Shown here one piece after another: positions 45,843 to 56,642 of a DNA stretch of 64,000 nt. Origin of the DNA: Deroplatys truncata (lineage: Eukaryota; Arthropoda; Insecta; Mantodea; Mantidae). The stretch covers positions 53,566,067-53,630,066 of the forward strand of contig CM060983.1 of NCBI GenBank assembly GCA_030765065.1, read 5' to 3'. The notes below the pieces were generated by a model that saw only the letters and a list, made by a program, of their open reading frames with translations, did no database searches and had not been told where the DNA came from. The position numbers and the translations under genes were made by a program. Positions within the stretch are counted from its first letter, which is position 1. Each line of letters starts with the position of its first letter.

Positions 45843-46844
45843 GGACCGGTTTCACCAACCGATGTTAAAAATACTCTAACATCTTGTTTGTTAACAAGCT
45901 GTTCAAAGTTTAACATAGTTTTGCGTTTCATCAAGCTTTTACCGCAAATTGTTAGCTAACATTTTGTTAACATCAAAGACAACTGCGAACGCTAGCTTTC
46001 GAGAAGGCGGTAGCCGAACTACACTGCTTCTGAACGTACCCCGATGCACTTTTGTCTACGTATCGCCGAGCTCTCTGTGTCAGTAACCGACAACTATTTA
46101 CATTCATGGCAGTGGCCATGTGATGTTCCCGGTTATTTGAGGTTAGAATCACAATGTCAACTGAAAGAAATGTTTCACCGTTTAAAAGGCGTTAATTATC
46201 ATCTGGTTAATAAGTATAGACGTATTGTCAAGTGCGAAAAATCCGACGTTCTTACATTAAAGATTGCAGCCTGAGACAAAATCCACGAGTAATTTCATTG
46301 GAAAAGAAATACTGTTTGCTTCTTGAAGCAATTGCTTTGGAAACCTTCCAGATAAACCCACAAACGGTGGCTTTGGAAATTCCAACATTATCACAAGTAA
46401 ATGAAACATGTTAGTAGCATAAATTCTAAGTACCTAATTTAGCATAGGAGAAAGAGACATGCTTCTGTTGGTAGTATTCTAACCTCTCGTATTTCCCATA
46501 AAGCCATGCTTATGACCCCTTGGACAGTCTATATTGCTTTAAAAATTTCTCTTTTTGTAGGGTTTCAAATTTATTATGACGTAGACTGCTCTTCCATTAG
46601 GAATGAAATTAAAAAATGCCAATTGTAGCAAACTCGCTTCAACAGATTGATTTGCGGCAGCCATTTTGCAATTTATGACATTTGTTAAACGCCTTAACAC
46701 AGGGGTATGGGGATGTTAACTTAACACGGACTTTAACACATTGTTAAAGTTAACATTGTTTGATGAAACAGAATTTGTGTTAACTTCAGTGTCAAATCAT
46801 TTAACGTTGTGTTAAAATTTAGCATCCGTTGGTGAAACCGGCCC
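45843..46844 (+). mobile_element. PIF/Harbinger-like non-autonomous element
   Basis: Terminal inverted repeats of about 27 bp (GGACCGGTTTCACCAACCGA at left; GGGCCGGTTTCACCAACGGA from the right) are flanked by a 3-bp TAA duplication (45840-45842 and 46845-46847), as expected for PIF/Harbinger (TWA targets). Subterminal zones are rich in TTAACA/TGTTAA words. No transposase was found, but an interior Myb-like relic at 46154-46260 fits the accessory gene of this superfamily. Length 1,002 bp. Confidence 0.65.
46154..46270 (+). pseudogene. Myb/SANT-like accessory-protein relic
   Basis: From ATG at 46154 the frame reads MSTERNVSPFKRR. A neighbouring frame then gives LVNKYRRIVKCEKSDVLTLK. Together they resemble the start of the Myb_DNA-bind_5-like domain (RxNFTxxExxxLLxLVxKYKxIIExKKTDxxTxKxK) of Harbinger-associated and host proteins. 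A frame change separates the two parts and the later helices are lost. Confidence 0.5.
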
Positions 46845-46978
46845 TAAAGGTAGTTTAGTTGTAAAGCTTCTATAAATTTTCAATGTTTACGGAACCACTG
46901 CATGTATGGAGTTGTCCACTCGTTTCAGATTACGGGTAGTTAGGATAAAGCGCCTCCTAATGAGGTCGCAGCTGATTA

Positions 46979-48267
46979 CGAGGGCTGTCCCAGAAGTACC
47001 CTAATAAAGAAAACACAAACATTTTGGGAAAAAATATCTTTATTTCTCTATATAGTCTCCTTTCAGCTCGATACACTTTTCCCAGGGATGTTCAATAGCT
47101 TCGATACCCTGTTTATAGTGAGAACCGTCGAGTTCTGCAAAATAGCCATCAACTACAAACTCCACCTCTTTATTGTTGGCAAATCTTTTACCACCAAGCA
47201 ATTTCCTCAACTTTGGAAACAGAAAATAATCAGAGGGGGCTAAGTCTGGCGAATAGGGTGCGTGAGGAAGCAATTCGAACTTCAACTCGTTGAATTTGGC
47301 CATGGCGATAATGGATGTGTGAACTGATGCATTGTCTTTATGAAACAGAACTTTCTTTTTCGCTAAATGCGGCCGTTTTTACTTGGTTTCACCATTCAAA
47401 CGCTGAAATAAGTTTGCATAATACTCGCCCATTGATTGCTTTTCCTTTTTTAAGACAATCAATGAAAACTATCCCACGTGATCCCAAAAAACTGACGCCA
47501 TGACCTTGCCTGCAGATGGAACTGTCTTCGCCTTCTTTGGAGCCGATTCTCCCCTTTCAATCCACTGTTTTGACTGTCCCTTTATCTCAGGTGTGAAGTG
47601 ATGGACCCATGTTTCATCCATGGTTATGGATCGACGCAAAAACTCGGCTTTATTGCAGCGAAACATCGCCAAACACTCGACTGAAACATCCTCACGACGC
47701 TGCTTTTGTTCCATTGTGAGTAAACGCGGCACCCATCTTGCAAATAGCTTTCTCGTGTCTAAATTTTCAGTTAGTGTGCAATGTACAACACTTTTTGAAA
47801 TGCGTACGGTGCCTGCTAGCTCGCGCACTTTCAGTCGACGGTCATCCAATACCATTTTGTGAATGATCCTCACAATTTCTGGCGTGGTCACATCATTTGG
47901 TCGACCGCTGCGATGTTCGTCTTGGCAGCTCATACGGCCTCGCTTAAATTGTGCCACCCAATATTTTACTTTTGTAAACGAAGGAGCAGACTCCCCCAGA
48001 GTAGAATCTAGCTCAGCTTTAATATTAGTTGGACTAAGACCTTTCAAATGAAAGTATTGTATCACATACCGATGACCAGTTTTATCCATGTTTACAAATT
48101 CGCTGAGAGAGTTCACTGTTAATGGCTGCCAAACAATTACTAATCAACGTACCATCATCATACTTCAAACTTAAGCTTTATAAGGGCGATACTTTCTACT
48201 ATAGTCATTTGTTAGAAACAAAACCGCTGCATATACGTCAGGTCAGGTACTTCTGGAACTACCCTCG
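46979..48267 (-). mobile_element. Mariner element, nearly full length (lineage 2)
   Basis: At 1,289 bp it has the normal length for mariner. The inverted ends CGAGGGCTGTCCCAGAAGTA and CGAGGGTAGTTCCAGAAGTA sit between TA dinucleotides at 46977-46978 and 48268-48269. It carries one broken transposase gene on the minus strand. Confidence 0.88.
47040..48090 (-). pseudogene. Mariner transposase (DD34D), frameshifted
   Basis: Likely start MDKTGHRYVIQYFHLKGLSP (about 48088). The N-terminal half has helix-turn-helix regions (FTKVKYWVAQFKRGRMSCQD, VRELAGTVRISKSVVH) and TMDETWVHHF with the first Asp. The frame stops after VFWDHVG near 47469; the next frame gives MGEYYANLFQRLNGETK then a stop. The third part reads HKDNASVHTS and YSPDLAPSDYFLFPKL, with 34 residues between the second and third Asp, ending KGDYIEK. 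All three catalytic residues remain, so one frameshift and one nonsense change account for most of the loss. Confidence 0.85.
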
Positions 48268-48269
48268 TA

Positions 48270-48619
48270 TTTTGAATCGAGGCTAAAAGCTTTTAAACTT
48301 TGCTAGCTAAAAGAAGTATGCTGCTGCATTGAAAAAAACAAACAAAAAGTTACACTCGCGAAAACTTTAGATACCGTTGAAATGTGTTGTCATTTAGGCA
48401 CATTGCTAGAATTTATTTTCCTGTGCACTTTGCAAACAAGATTATTCTCTGGTGATTTAGAAGGCCCTTATCTTCTCTCAAGCTTTGCTAATCCACGATT
48501 TTCAACACTCCGACATTGTTGTGATTGCAAACAGATCCCATCACACATTGTGAATGTTCATTCATTATTCTCTACAGTGTTGAAATTTTGTACTCTGAAA
48601 GATGCCTTTGAGCCCTGTC
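48270..48619. other. Unassigned DNA
   Basis: The 48382-48639 plus frame has no recognised domain. Confidence 0.4.
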
Positions 48620-48780
48620 AGTGGCCGAAACCTTGTTAATGTAGAAAGTTGAAACCGTCTTGAAAAATTCAATGCTGCGGCCAGGATTTGAACCACGGAT
48701 CTTCGGCTCTGCATGCTGATGCTGACATGTCGAGAAACCCGTACGCATGCCAATTCCTCGCAGTGCCCTGGTAAACCTTC
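48620..48780 (-). mobile_element. tRNA-derived SINE (family B), diverged copy
   Basis: The minus strand reads GATCCGTGGTTCAAATCCTG (B box) followed by GCAGCATTGAATTTTTCAAG, the same order as in the unit at 3325-3596. The A-box region is eroded. A further tRNA-like scrap may lie at about 48930-48990. Confidence 0.55.
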
Positions 48781-49093
48781 AAGATGAACTCAGATACTAG
48801 AGATTTTGTACCTCAAAGCCACTTTCAATGCTGCAAGTGTTTTAAATTTACGACTTTTATAGCTAATCACTACGTTTTGATAACCGTACTTTTACTTACC
48901 TGTGTGTAAGCACTAAGTTAGAGGCATGAACCAGACTTCAAACTTCAATCCCAAGGCCGGGAGACGAACTGCAGATCTTGGGTTCTCTTGCCCATGTTCT
49001 TAATGCTTGTTAATGTGTTTATAGACTCCCATTCGAAATAGTCGCTGCGCGGTGTAATGGCTTGCAACTTGGCAGAAGGATAGCACTACATTT

Positions 49094-49685
49094 TGTATTA
49101 CTTTCTCTACTACGTATAGTAGTTATTGCATTCCACCCAAAAATTTATATTGACATTTCATACTAAATACGCGTTTTGAGAGCCCCTGAGAAGGAAATGA
49201 ACTTTTGGAAAAAGGCCCATGTTATTATGTATGGTGTAGGTGTATGTGTGTCTATCTGTCTGTGAATAACATAACTCAAAAACAAAAAGTCGGATTAATA
49301 CTAAACTTGGCATTTAAGTACAGTATGTTCCAAAAATGCGATACGAAGATTTTCAAGAAAATTAAGAAAATCTTCCACACCAATCTCAATATTTTTGTTT
49401 TTATTAAACATTTCTCTAACGATTCAGATTAAAATATTATAATTTAATATATATATAATAAGTAAAATGTGTAACTTGAATTTCTGGTATAGCCTGTGAA
49501 GTCCACTTCATCGGGAAGGAATTTTGTATAATTCTGTGTAACGTGTAAACATAAGAAATGGACAAAAAGGTACTACACAAACAATGTATATCTCTTTAAA
49601 ACATACAATTATTTGCAATTACTTTTTTATGGCATCATCCACTTCCGAGATATCCGTTATTATTGTTTAATGCTGTAATTAGTGA
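49094..49685 (+). mobile_element. HINE-like element, left two-thirds
   Basis: Left end TATTACTTTCTCTACTACG. It follows the old-subfamily interior (GTGAATAACATAACTCAAAA, AAGTCCACTTCATCGGGAAG) and stops after TTCCGAGATATCCGTTATTA, before the right subterminal repeat and hairpin. Confidence 0.68.
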
Positions 49686-50383
49686 CAGGAAGATATAAAT
49701 AATTAAATAAGGATGACAGTAAGAAGACAAATAAATGCAATAAATAATTTCTTTATATAAGTCAATGTATGATGTAATAAGGTTGAGTTTAAAAGATTTG
49801 TCCGAAGAAAAAGTAATTAGCGAGCAAAGTCATTAACTCATTAGTAATAGCCAAAGTAGTAAACGCATTTGTATAAGAGTTCTTGGAATGCAGTTAAATG
49901 TGAATTCAGTACTTTTGAGCAGTCACGTAGACCATAATTCTGTAAAAGAGCAAGGGGAATGAAATTCTGAGATTCGGGGAGGTACTCCATGGTAGCAGTG
50001 TCACATACACATACACAGGAGTTTAAGATTGGCTCCGCGAGAGAAGGAATCTTGGTGGGATAGTTCTAACGTAGGCGGAGGTTAAGTAATAAAAGAACGT
50101 GTAGTGCTAATATTAGCGGCTTGCCATCCTTTCTTATCTTCGTGTACATCCTTAGGGCTTACATCCCGGTGATCGGCAGTTCGTAGCGCCACAGATCGCG
50201 CTGGGTTATTAGTTACTTAGCGGTAGCCTCGAGGGGTTTTGCCGGTAAGCATTTTAGCGACTCACGGCAAGTTACGCTTCTAGTTTCTTTTATTTCGGAA
50301 ACAGTCAAACCGTAAAATTTATACTGCAGGAGTTAGCAGGTATAATAATTAACAATTATGGTTGTAGTGCTGCGGTTCATAAT
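49686..50383. other. Unassigned DNA
   Basis: Nothing recognised. Confidence 0.4.
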
Positions 50384-50584
50384 TATGAGGGGCATTCAAA
50401 TAAAACCTGGTCAGTGCGTCTAACTTTGCATTACACGTAAGGTGGCACCACGTAACTGCGTGTATGGTGGCACCATCTATTGGTAGAGCCACTGCAGTGT
50501 GTGCAACGTTTGACGTTGCATAGTGACAGTGTGGTTTCACGCCGAAGAGAAGGTGGTCGCAGAAGTTATCGTCCACTACTGAAC

Positions 50585-51636
50585 ATGAAGGCCAGTAAGC
50601 AGGAACAACGAGGAGTGATTCGATTTTTAGCGGCGGAGGGAGTTGGAGGCCGTGAAATGTATCGACGTATGAAGGCTGTGTACAGTGAGTACAGTCTGTG
50701 TCGTTCAAGCGTGGTGGAATGACGCAAAAGATTCCTTGAAGGGCGCGAATTACTGGAAGACAGCGTTCGTCCTGGACAGGCTCATCGTGTCATCACAGCT
50801 GAAATTATTGCGGAAATGAATGCTTTAGTATTGGGCAACCGAGAATCACCGTGGACGAGATCCACCGATTACTGGGTACTAGCGTAGGCACCATTCACAC
50901 CATAATGCATCAACACCTGAAATTTGGAAAAGTTTGCGGCAGTGGTCTCCCCACCAACTGACCGCTGAACTGAACAGCGCAATACTCGAATGGCGCTGTC
51001 TTTGAGTCGTCTGCAACGATAGCATGAGGAGGAATACGGTTTTCTGTCGCATATTGTCACAGGTGTCGAAACATGGTGTCACCATTTTGAACCGGAAAGC
51101 AAGCTTCAGAGCAAGTAGTGGAAACATGCGACTTCACCGCTTCCGAAGAATTCAAAGGCCGTGCACACCAGTTCTGGTAAGGTCATTATGTCCTTTTTTG
51201 ACCACAAGGGCCCACTGCTTGTCGAGTTCCTGGAACGGGGAACCACCATCAGTGTCCAGCGTTATCAAGCCGCTTTACAGAACCTTAGACGAGCTATCAA
51301 GTCGAAACACCCAGGAATATTATCCAATGACGTTATTCTCCTGCATGATAATGCCCGCCCACACACTGCCAATGCGGTGAAGACGAATTGCAGCAGTTTC
51401 TATGGGAAATGCTGGAAAATCCACCGCACAGTCCAGACCTTTCACCTTGTGAAATTCATGTTTATGGACCTCTACAACAAGCTATTCGCAGACATCGATT
51501 CACAACGGACGACGAGGTGTGTGAATGGGTCCAGGCCTGGATCCAACAGCAGCCTACTAGCTTCTTCAAAGATGGAATCGACCGGAAAGTGTCGCAATGG
51601 GATAAATATGCCAACAGTTTTGGCGACTATTTTTGA
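50585..51636 (+). pseudogene. Mariner transposase (DD34D), inactive
   Basis: The frame from 50585 reads MKASKQEQRGVIRFLAAEGV, then EMYRRMKAVYSEYS, with a stop at 50720 where Trp is expected. Later segments, in changing frames, are RKRFLEGRELLEDSVRPGQA, VDEIHRLLGTSVGTIHTIMH, GVETWCHHFEPESK, FLERGTTISVQRYQAALQNL, HDNARPHTANAV, HSPDLSPCEIHVYGPLQQAI and the end SQWDKYANSFGDYF. The first catalytic Asp is Val (GTC at 51065-51067) and the third is Glu (GAA at 51451-51453), so catalysis is lost apart from the frame breaks. Confidence 0.88.
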
Positions 51637-51640
51637 GTTA

Positions 51641-52550
51641 TGAGGCAGTATTTTATATCACAACACTGTAAATGCCAGAGGTAATGTAGTGTAAATTAGG
51701 ATTATTGTATGACAATGATTTGAGATGTTTGTTAACTATAAGCATTGTTAGGAAATAAGTTTACACGGCCTCACTGAAATTGACAATAGGAGCGGGTAAC
51801 AATGTAGCGAGGGGGTGAGTTGTTTATTAATTAGAAGAGACAAGCAAATGACGTCAGAGTAGCGCGCTTTTCTTTAGAAATGGAGGGAATATTTTCCCTA
51901 GAGCATATGTGTTCGTAATTTTGATTGGATATAAAAATAGACGCTAATGTTGGCACGCTTTATTAACCAATAGCAGTTCTGTTATAATGTTTAGTCATAT
52001 CGGGGTGAGGGAGTATAAATTCTAAAGCCAGAGACAAGTGTTGCCCAGTTCAACAGAATCATTCGCGGGTTACACGTCGCCCAGTTCAAGAGAATCATTC
52101 ACGGGTTACACGTCGCACAGTTCAACAGAATCATTCACGCGTTACACGTCACACAGTTTAAGAGAATCATCCACGGGTTACATGTCGCACAGTTCCACAG
52201 AATCCCTCGCTTCGTAAAGTTAGTTACAAAAATGTGAAATACGCGAATTAATAATGCGCGGCAAATAAGTGATTATAGTTACATTCGAAAATATAACAGT
52301 TCCAGTCAGGCGTGTATCAAGAGTAAATATGTGAAATTAATGAAGTTTGACGGCAATAAAAGTGTAAAAACAAATTCTTTTATCAGTGTTATCTTTTAGT
52401 AACAACTCCTTTCCGTTTACACACCCTGTTCAAGAGATTTACTCGATTGAGTAATAGTAGCTAGCCGGAGGACAAAGAATCCAAAATTCAAAAATAGTAA
52501 AACAATAACAGGCGCTCAGAAAATAAGATAACACGAAAGTAGCCGCGACA
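51641..52550 (+). mobile_element. Fossil solo LTR inside a mariner
   Basis: About 910 bp beginning TGAGGCAGTATTTTATATC and ending GAAAGTAGCCGCGACA, inserted just after the mariner stop codon. A short GTTA-type duplication flanks it imperfectly. A TATA-type box (GGGAGTATAAATTC near 52009) and AATAAAAGTG near 52356 mark promoter and polyadenylation regions. The start matches the LTRs at 35.3 and 41.6-42.3 kb, but the remainder differs, so it is a related subfamily. No internal region remains. Confidence 0.7.
52043..52209 (+). repeat. 36-bp tandem repeat within the solo LTR
   Basis: Nearly five units of a 36-bp sequence starting GCCCAGTTCAACAGAATCAT and ending GGTTACACGTC, with a few differences between units. 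They lie downstream of the TATA-type box, in the part of the LTR that would be transcribed. Confidence 0.85.
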
Positions 52551-52879
52551 GTTTATAAAATCGTTACCATTATTTTACACAAGTGACCGGGTTTCATTTG
52601 AATGACCCTTATAGTTTCATTCTTTACCTTCAAACGTTCGCAACTCGCTTTAGTAGCTCAAGTATTAGATCACATTGAACTTCTCAGTCAATTAAAACTG
52701 GTGTTATCCTTTCAAAATACGCCCACGCATTCCGTGAGAGAAGGATGTCATAGCCAACCACTGTAGCACCCGCAAGAGAATCAACAGCTGCTATTGAGGA
52801 ATGGGTGCGGCTTCAGAAATTGACGACCATCGCCCGGCTTCATGTTTTGTATTACTCAATACTTTTGACATTAAGCGTC

Positions 52880-53150
52880 GCTGTTCAGCTGTTTCTCGCG
52901 ATGTCATGGAAAATATATCGAATTTCAAGGCGAGCATATAGGTTCTCACTTTTAAACATCCGACCATCGATTTCGTTTCCCCTATCTCTCTTTATCAACA
53001 ACGAAATGTGTAATGAAACTATTTCTGCAAAGCTTTATCTCAGTTAACATGAAGTGAATAGAAAAATAAGTTTTCGTAATAACAGTTAAGAGAAGCTATA
53101 CAAAGTAAACAAGTGGGTAGAGAAAGTCATGTAAATGAAATACATCAGCC
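52880..53150 (+). mobile_element. HINE-like element, right-end fragment, old subfamily
   Basis: It matches the old-subfamily right third (GTTTCTCGCGATGTCATGG, CTATTTCTGCAAAGC, AGTGGGTAGAGAAAGTCATG) and ends near AAATGAAATACATCAG. The left two-thirds are absent. Confidence 0.65.
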
Positions 53151-53284
53151 TCTTTATGTTTGTAGCTATGGATTAGGAAAAATATATACACTTTAAATGA
53201 ATTCAAGAGTCCTCTTCTTTTTTAAATTAAAAATCTAGTTAGGTAAAATAATTGTTACCACACAGGTTCATGTTACTGATTAAT

Positions 53285-54622
53285 AATTTTCACTTTCTCT
53301 ACCACGTACATAGTATTTAGAGAGGTCCACTAACAAATTCGATACCGATATTTCACTGGAAATACATGTTTTGAGGCCCCCGAATAAAAAAAGCATTTTA
53401 ATAAAATGTCCATGTGTATGTGTGTGTGTGTGTGTGTATGTCTGAGCAGCATGACTATAGAACGAATTCTCGAATAAATACCAAAGTTGCTATTTAAATA
53501 CCACACGAAGCTTTTCAAGAAAATACTCGCCGCCCAAATTAGCTTTACATGAAACTTTTTTCGAAATTGTTTATTTTCTAAAAAATTACCATTATTATGA
53601 TTAAAATACTATTACTACGGATGACAAATAAAATGTGTATCTTGAATTTTCTGGCAATAACCTGTGAAGCCCTCTTCACTTGGAAGGAATTTTGTACAAT
53701 TTTGTATAACTAGTAAACGTTATATACGAAAACGTGCTACACCAAAAGTGCAGTTCTCTTTAAAAATTACACAATCTATTTCAAATAACTTTTGTTATGA
53801 CATAAGCCATTTCCGAGATATTCGTTATTAATGGTTCGTATTGTTCAATACTTAGTCATTCTTGAGCCTGCCGATTTTCAGTTGTTTCTCACGATTGCGT
53901 GGAAAGAGTGTGGAATTTTAAGGCAAACGTACAGCATCCAATCCTAAAACATTTGCTTATCGCTACTCCCTTTGTATCTACAACGAAATGTGTAATACAG
54001 CTATTGTTATACACCGGGGTGAGACCGAAAAGTTTGCAGCTTAAAATTAAGTTTAGTTACCCCGGCATAAACATTGGGGGACGTAGCTCTGAGGCGGCGA
54101 GAGATACCAAGAACTTGCTGCACAAAACTAAAGCGGGCGTGGTATTCTTAGAACATAAAATTACATAAATTCACATTTACCTCTGAGATATTATAGTTAA
54201 CAAGGGCCCTACATTATACACAAAAGGTTACAGACGAACACTGAGGAGATGCCCCACGCACACGCAACCAAACACTCACAAGACCTACACTCGACTGACG
54301 CCACTGGTAACACCAAGCACTTAAACAAGGAGGCTCTTCCCTCAATTGCCTTCACCCTCCCTGACTAGGAATTGGAGGGAATTGCCACGCCGGACAAGAA
54401 TTCAACGTTGCGAACGAAATAATTAGTTCAACAATATATTATACACAGCAATAAAGTGTCCGACCCGACAATGTACACACATACGCTACGCTATTTCTGC
54501 AAAGGTTTATCTTGGTTAAAATTAAGTAGATAGGAAAATAAACTTGCATATGAATAATTTGTATAGACACTACAACGCGATACTGGGTAGAGAAAGTCAT
54601 GTGAATGTAACACAGGGATAGG
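53285..54622 (+). mobile_element. HINE-like element, old subfamily, with an insertion
   Basis: Left end TTTCACTTTCTCTACCACG, a TG microsatellite at about 53408-53440, old-subfamily interior, then an unrelated block at about 54005-54490. The right end resumes GCTATTTCTGCAAAGGTTT and finishes GGTAGAGAAAGTCATGTGAA with TGTAACACAG. Confidence 0.72.
54005..54492. mobile_element. Unclassified insertion, possibly a fossil LTR
   Basis: This block of about 490 bp is absent from other copies of the surrounding element. GCTATT occurs on both sides (about 53999 and 54493), a plausible 6-bp target duplication. The block starts near TGTTATACACCGGGGTGAG and ends near ATGTACACACA, so TG and CA ends are possible, with AATAAAGTG shortly before the right end. 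No coding sequence was seen. Confidence 0.4.
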
Positions 54623-54709
54623 ATTCCAAAGAGAATTTTTGGAAAGTTACAAACTGAGCATATGTTTCTCATATTTGTACAAAAAACATCTCTCAACGGC
54701 GATGTGGTC

Positions 54710-54870
54710 ACACCTCTGGAGAATTTCACGAGGGCAGAACAGCGATCAGTAACGTACTTTTTTTTTCGAAAAGGGGGGGGGGGTGTAAAACCAAGCGAAA
54801 TTCATCGCAGGGTGAGGCCGCAACGCATTTATCACAGAGACAAGTGCGAGAGTGGTGCAAGAAATGTTAG
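54710..54870 (+). pseudogene. Mariner-type transposase N-terminal relic
   Basis: Translation gives NFTRAEQRSVTYFFFRKG, then VKPSEIHRRVRPQ and QVREWCKKC-like remnants. It resembles the FTxxEQRxVIRFLxxEGVKP, xEIHRRMxxQYG, QVxEWCKxF order of the first helix-turn-helix of several arthropod mariners. A G-run near 54773 and frame changes break it. No inverted ends were identified. Confidence 0.55.
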
Positions 54871-55004
54871 AATGGTGGACATTTCACCCTGCGGGCTGAC
54901 CATGTAAAGAATGTACGTGCTGTTAGAATTCGGAGACTTTCTCCTAGTGACAAAGAAAAGGAATTCTTTTTAAGATGATACTCAAAATGGAGAAAAAGTT
55001 TATT

Positions 55005-56642
55005 ATTACTTTTTCTGTTATTTACATATAAAATAGAGGAAGTCGTATTCCATCCAAAAATTCCATATCGAGATTTCCCTGAAACCAGAAAATGCATTTT
55101 TCCTTTCTCTACTACGTATAGTGAGTAGGGGAAGTATTGCATTCCACCAAAAAATTCGATGCCGATTTTTCATATTCATGTTTTGAGGCCCACTGAATAC
55201 AAATGAAGTATTTTTGGAAACATGTCCATATGTGTGTCTGTCTGTGAACAGCATAACTAAAAAACGAAAAGTCGTATACATACCAAACTTGGTATTTGAG
55301 TTAAGTATCTTCCAAGGCGACACGAAGATTTTCCGGAAAATCTCCCCACCCAGACTACCCAGACTAATTTTGATTTTCTCAAAAATGGTTCTAACGATTT
55401 TGTTTAAAATATCATATATTTACGATATTTTTATGCTAAATAAAATGTATATCTTGAATTTTCTGGGAATGTCCCCAAAAGTCCTCTTCATTCTGAATGA
55501 CTTTCGCATAACTGGTAAACCGCAAGAGATAGACAAAATGTTACTACACAAAAAATGTAGATCTCGTTAAAACGCACAATTTACGTGATATAAATTTTGT
55601 CGAGGGTACCATTTCAAGATGTTATTTGTTTGAATTATCCAATACTTATACTTTTTCTCAAATGGCAATTCGCTATTCGTTTTTTTTATGTCCTGGTAAT
55701 ACAAAGAGAATGGAATACTCCACATAGCAACCAGCTCTTAAAAGTTTTGACTGTCGCTTAAAGCCTACCATATTCCCCTTGCACCTACAAGAAAATTAAC
55801 AATAAGATTAACATCTCGATTAACATGAAGCATATGGAGAATAAGCGTTTGTAAAAATAGTTTGTACAAGAGTAGAGAAAGTCTGTGAGTGCAACTCATC
55901 AAATTTTTAGAAAAAAAAGGTTCGTGTGTTAGTGAACAGCATAACGCTAAACGAAAATTCAGCATCTTCCAATGACGCCATGTGAAGATTTTCAAGCAGA
56001 GTTTCCCACCCCAAACTACCCTTTGAATGAAAACCTGTTCATTTCTTTTTCATTTTTTCTAAAATGGCTCTTACAATTTCGTTTAAAATACCACATGTTT
56101 AAGATATTTGGTTCACAAATAAAGTGTATTCCTAATAAAATGTGTATTTCGAATTTTCTGGGAATAGCCTGTGAAGTCCTCTTCATTCGGAAGGAATTTT
56201 GTATAATCTTGTGTAACTGGTAAACGTAAAGCGATAGACGAAAACGTTACAAAATATTTAGATCTCTTTAAAACACATAATTTATTACAACTAACTTTGT
56301 TTGTAGCATCAGCCATTTCCGAAATAATCGTTATTAATGGGTCCATTTGTTCATAATTTTGTTATTCTTTTAAGTCCCATCGATTTTCAGTTGTTACTCG
56401 CGATTGCATGGAAAGAATATGGAATTTGAAGGCCAGCATATAGTGACCAGTTGTTAAAAATTTGACTATCACTGTTCTCAATGTATCTATAATGAAATGT
56501 ATAATGCAGCTATTTCTGCAAAGATTTATCTGGATTAAAATGTATTAGATAGAAAAATAAACTGTAAGAATAATTTGTATACCAACTAATAAACAAGAGA
56601 GGGTAGAGAAAGTCATGTGAATAAAACGCATCAGAGTTTTGC
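55005..56642 (+). mobile_element. HINE-like element, old subfamily, split by a younger copy
   Basis: The left part (55005-55097) ends GAAACCAGAAAATGCATTTT. After the younger copy the sequence resumes AGAAAAAAAAGGTTCGTGTG, which in uninterrupted copies follows CATTTTTAGAAA directly. It continues through the old-subfamily right half to GGTAGAGAAAGTCATGTGAA and CGCATCAGAGTTTT. The junction shows the target was a T-run. Confidence 0.75.
55098..55907 (+). mobile_element. HINE-like element, younger copy nested in an old one
   Basis: Left end CCTTTCTCTACTACGTATAG, right end GAGTAGAGAAAGTCTGTGAG then CATCAAATTTTT. Both subterminal repeats are present. The microsatellite is short (TGTGTGTCTGTCTG). 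It lies in the same orientation as its host copy. Confidence 0.78.

Larger units (their letters stand above)
50386..52611 (+). mobile_element. Mariner element (lineage 1) carrying a fossil solo LTR
   Basis: Ends TGAGGGGCATTCAAATAAAA and, inverted, TAAGGGTCATTCAAATGAAA lie between TA at 50384-50385 and 52612-52613. Without the 910-bp LTR the element is about 1.3 kb, the usual mariner length. It is the same lineage as the internally deleted copy at 19327-20135, whose 3' end shows the uninterrupted arrangement. Confidence 0.88.
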
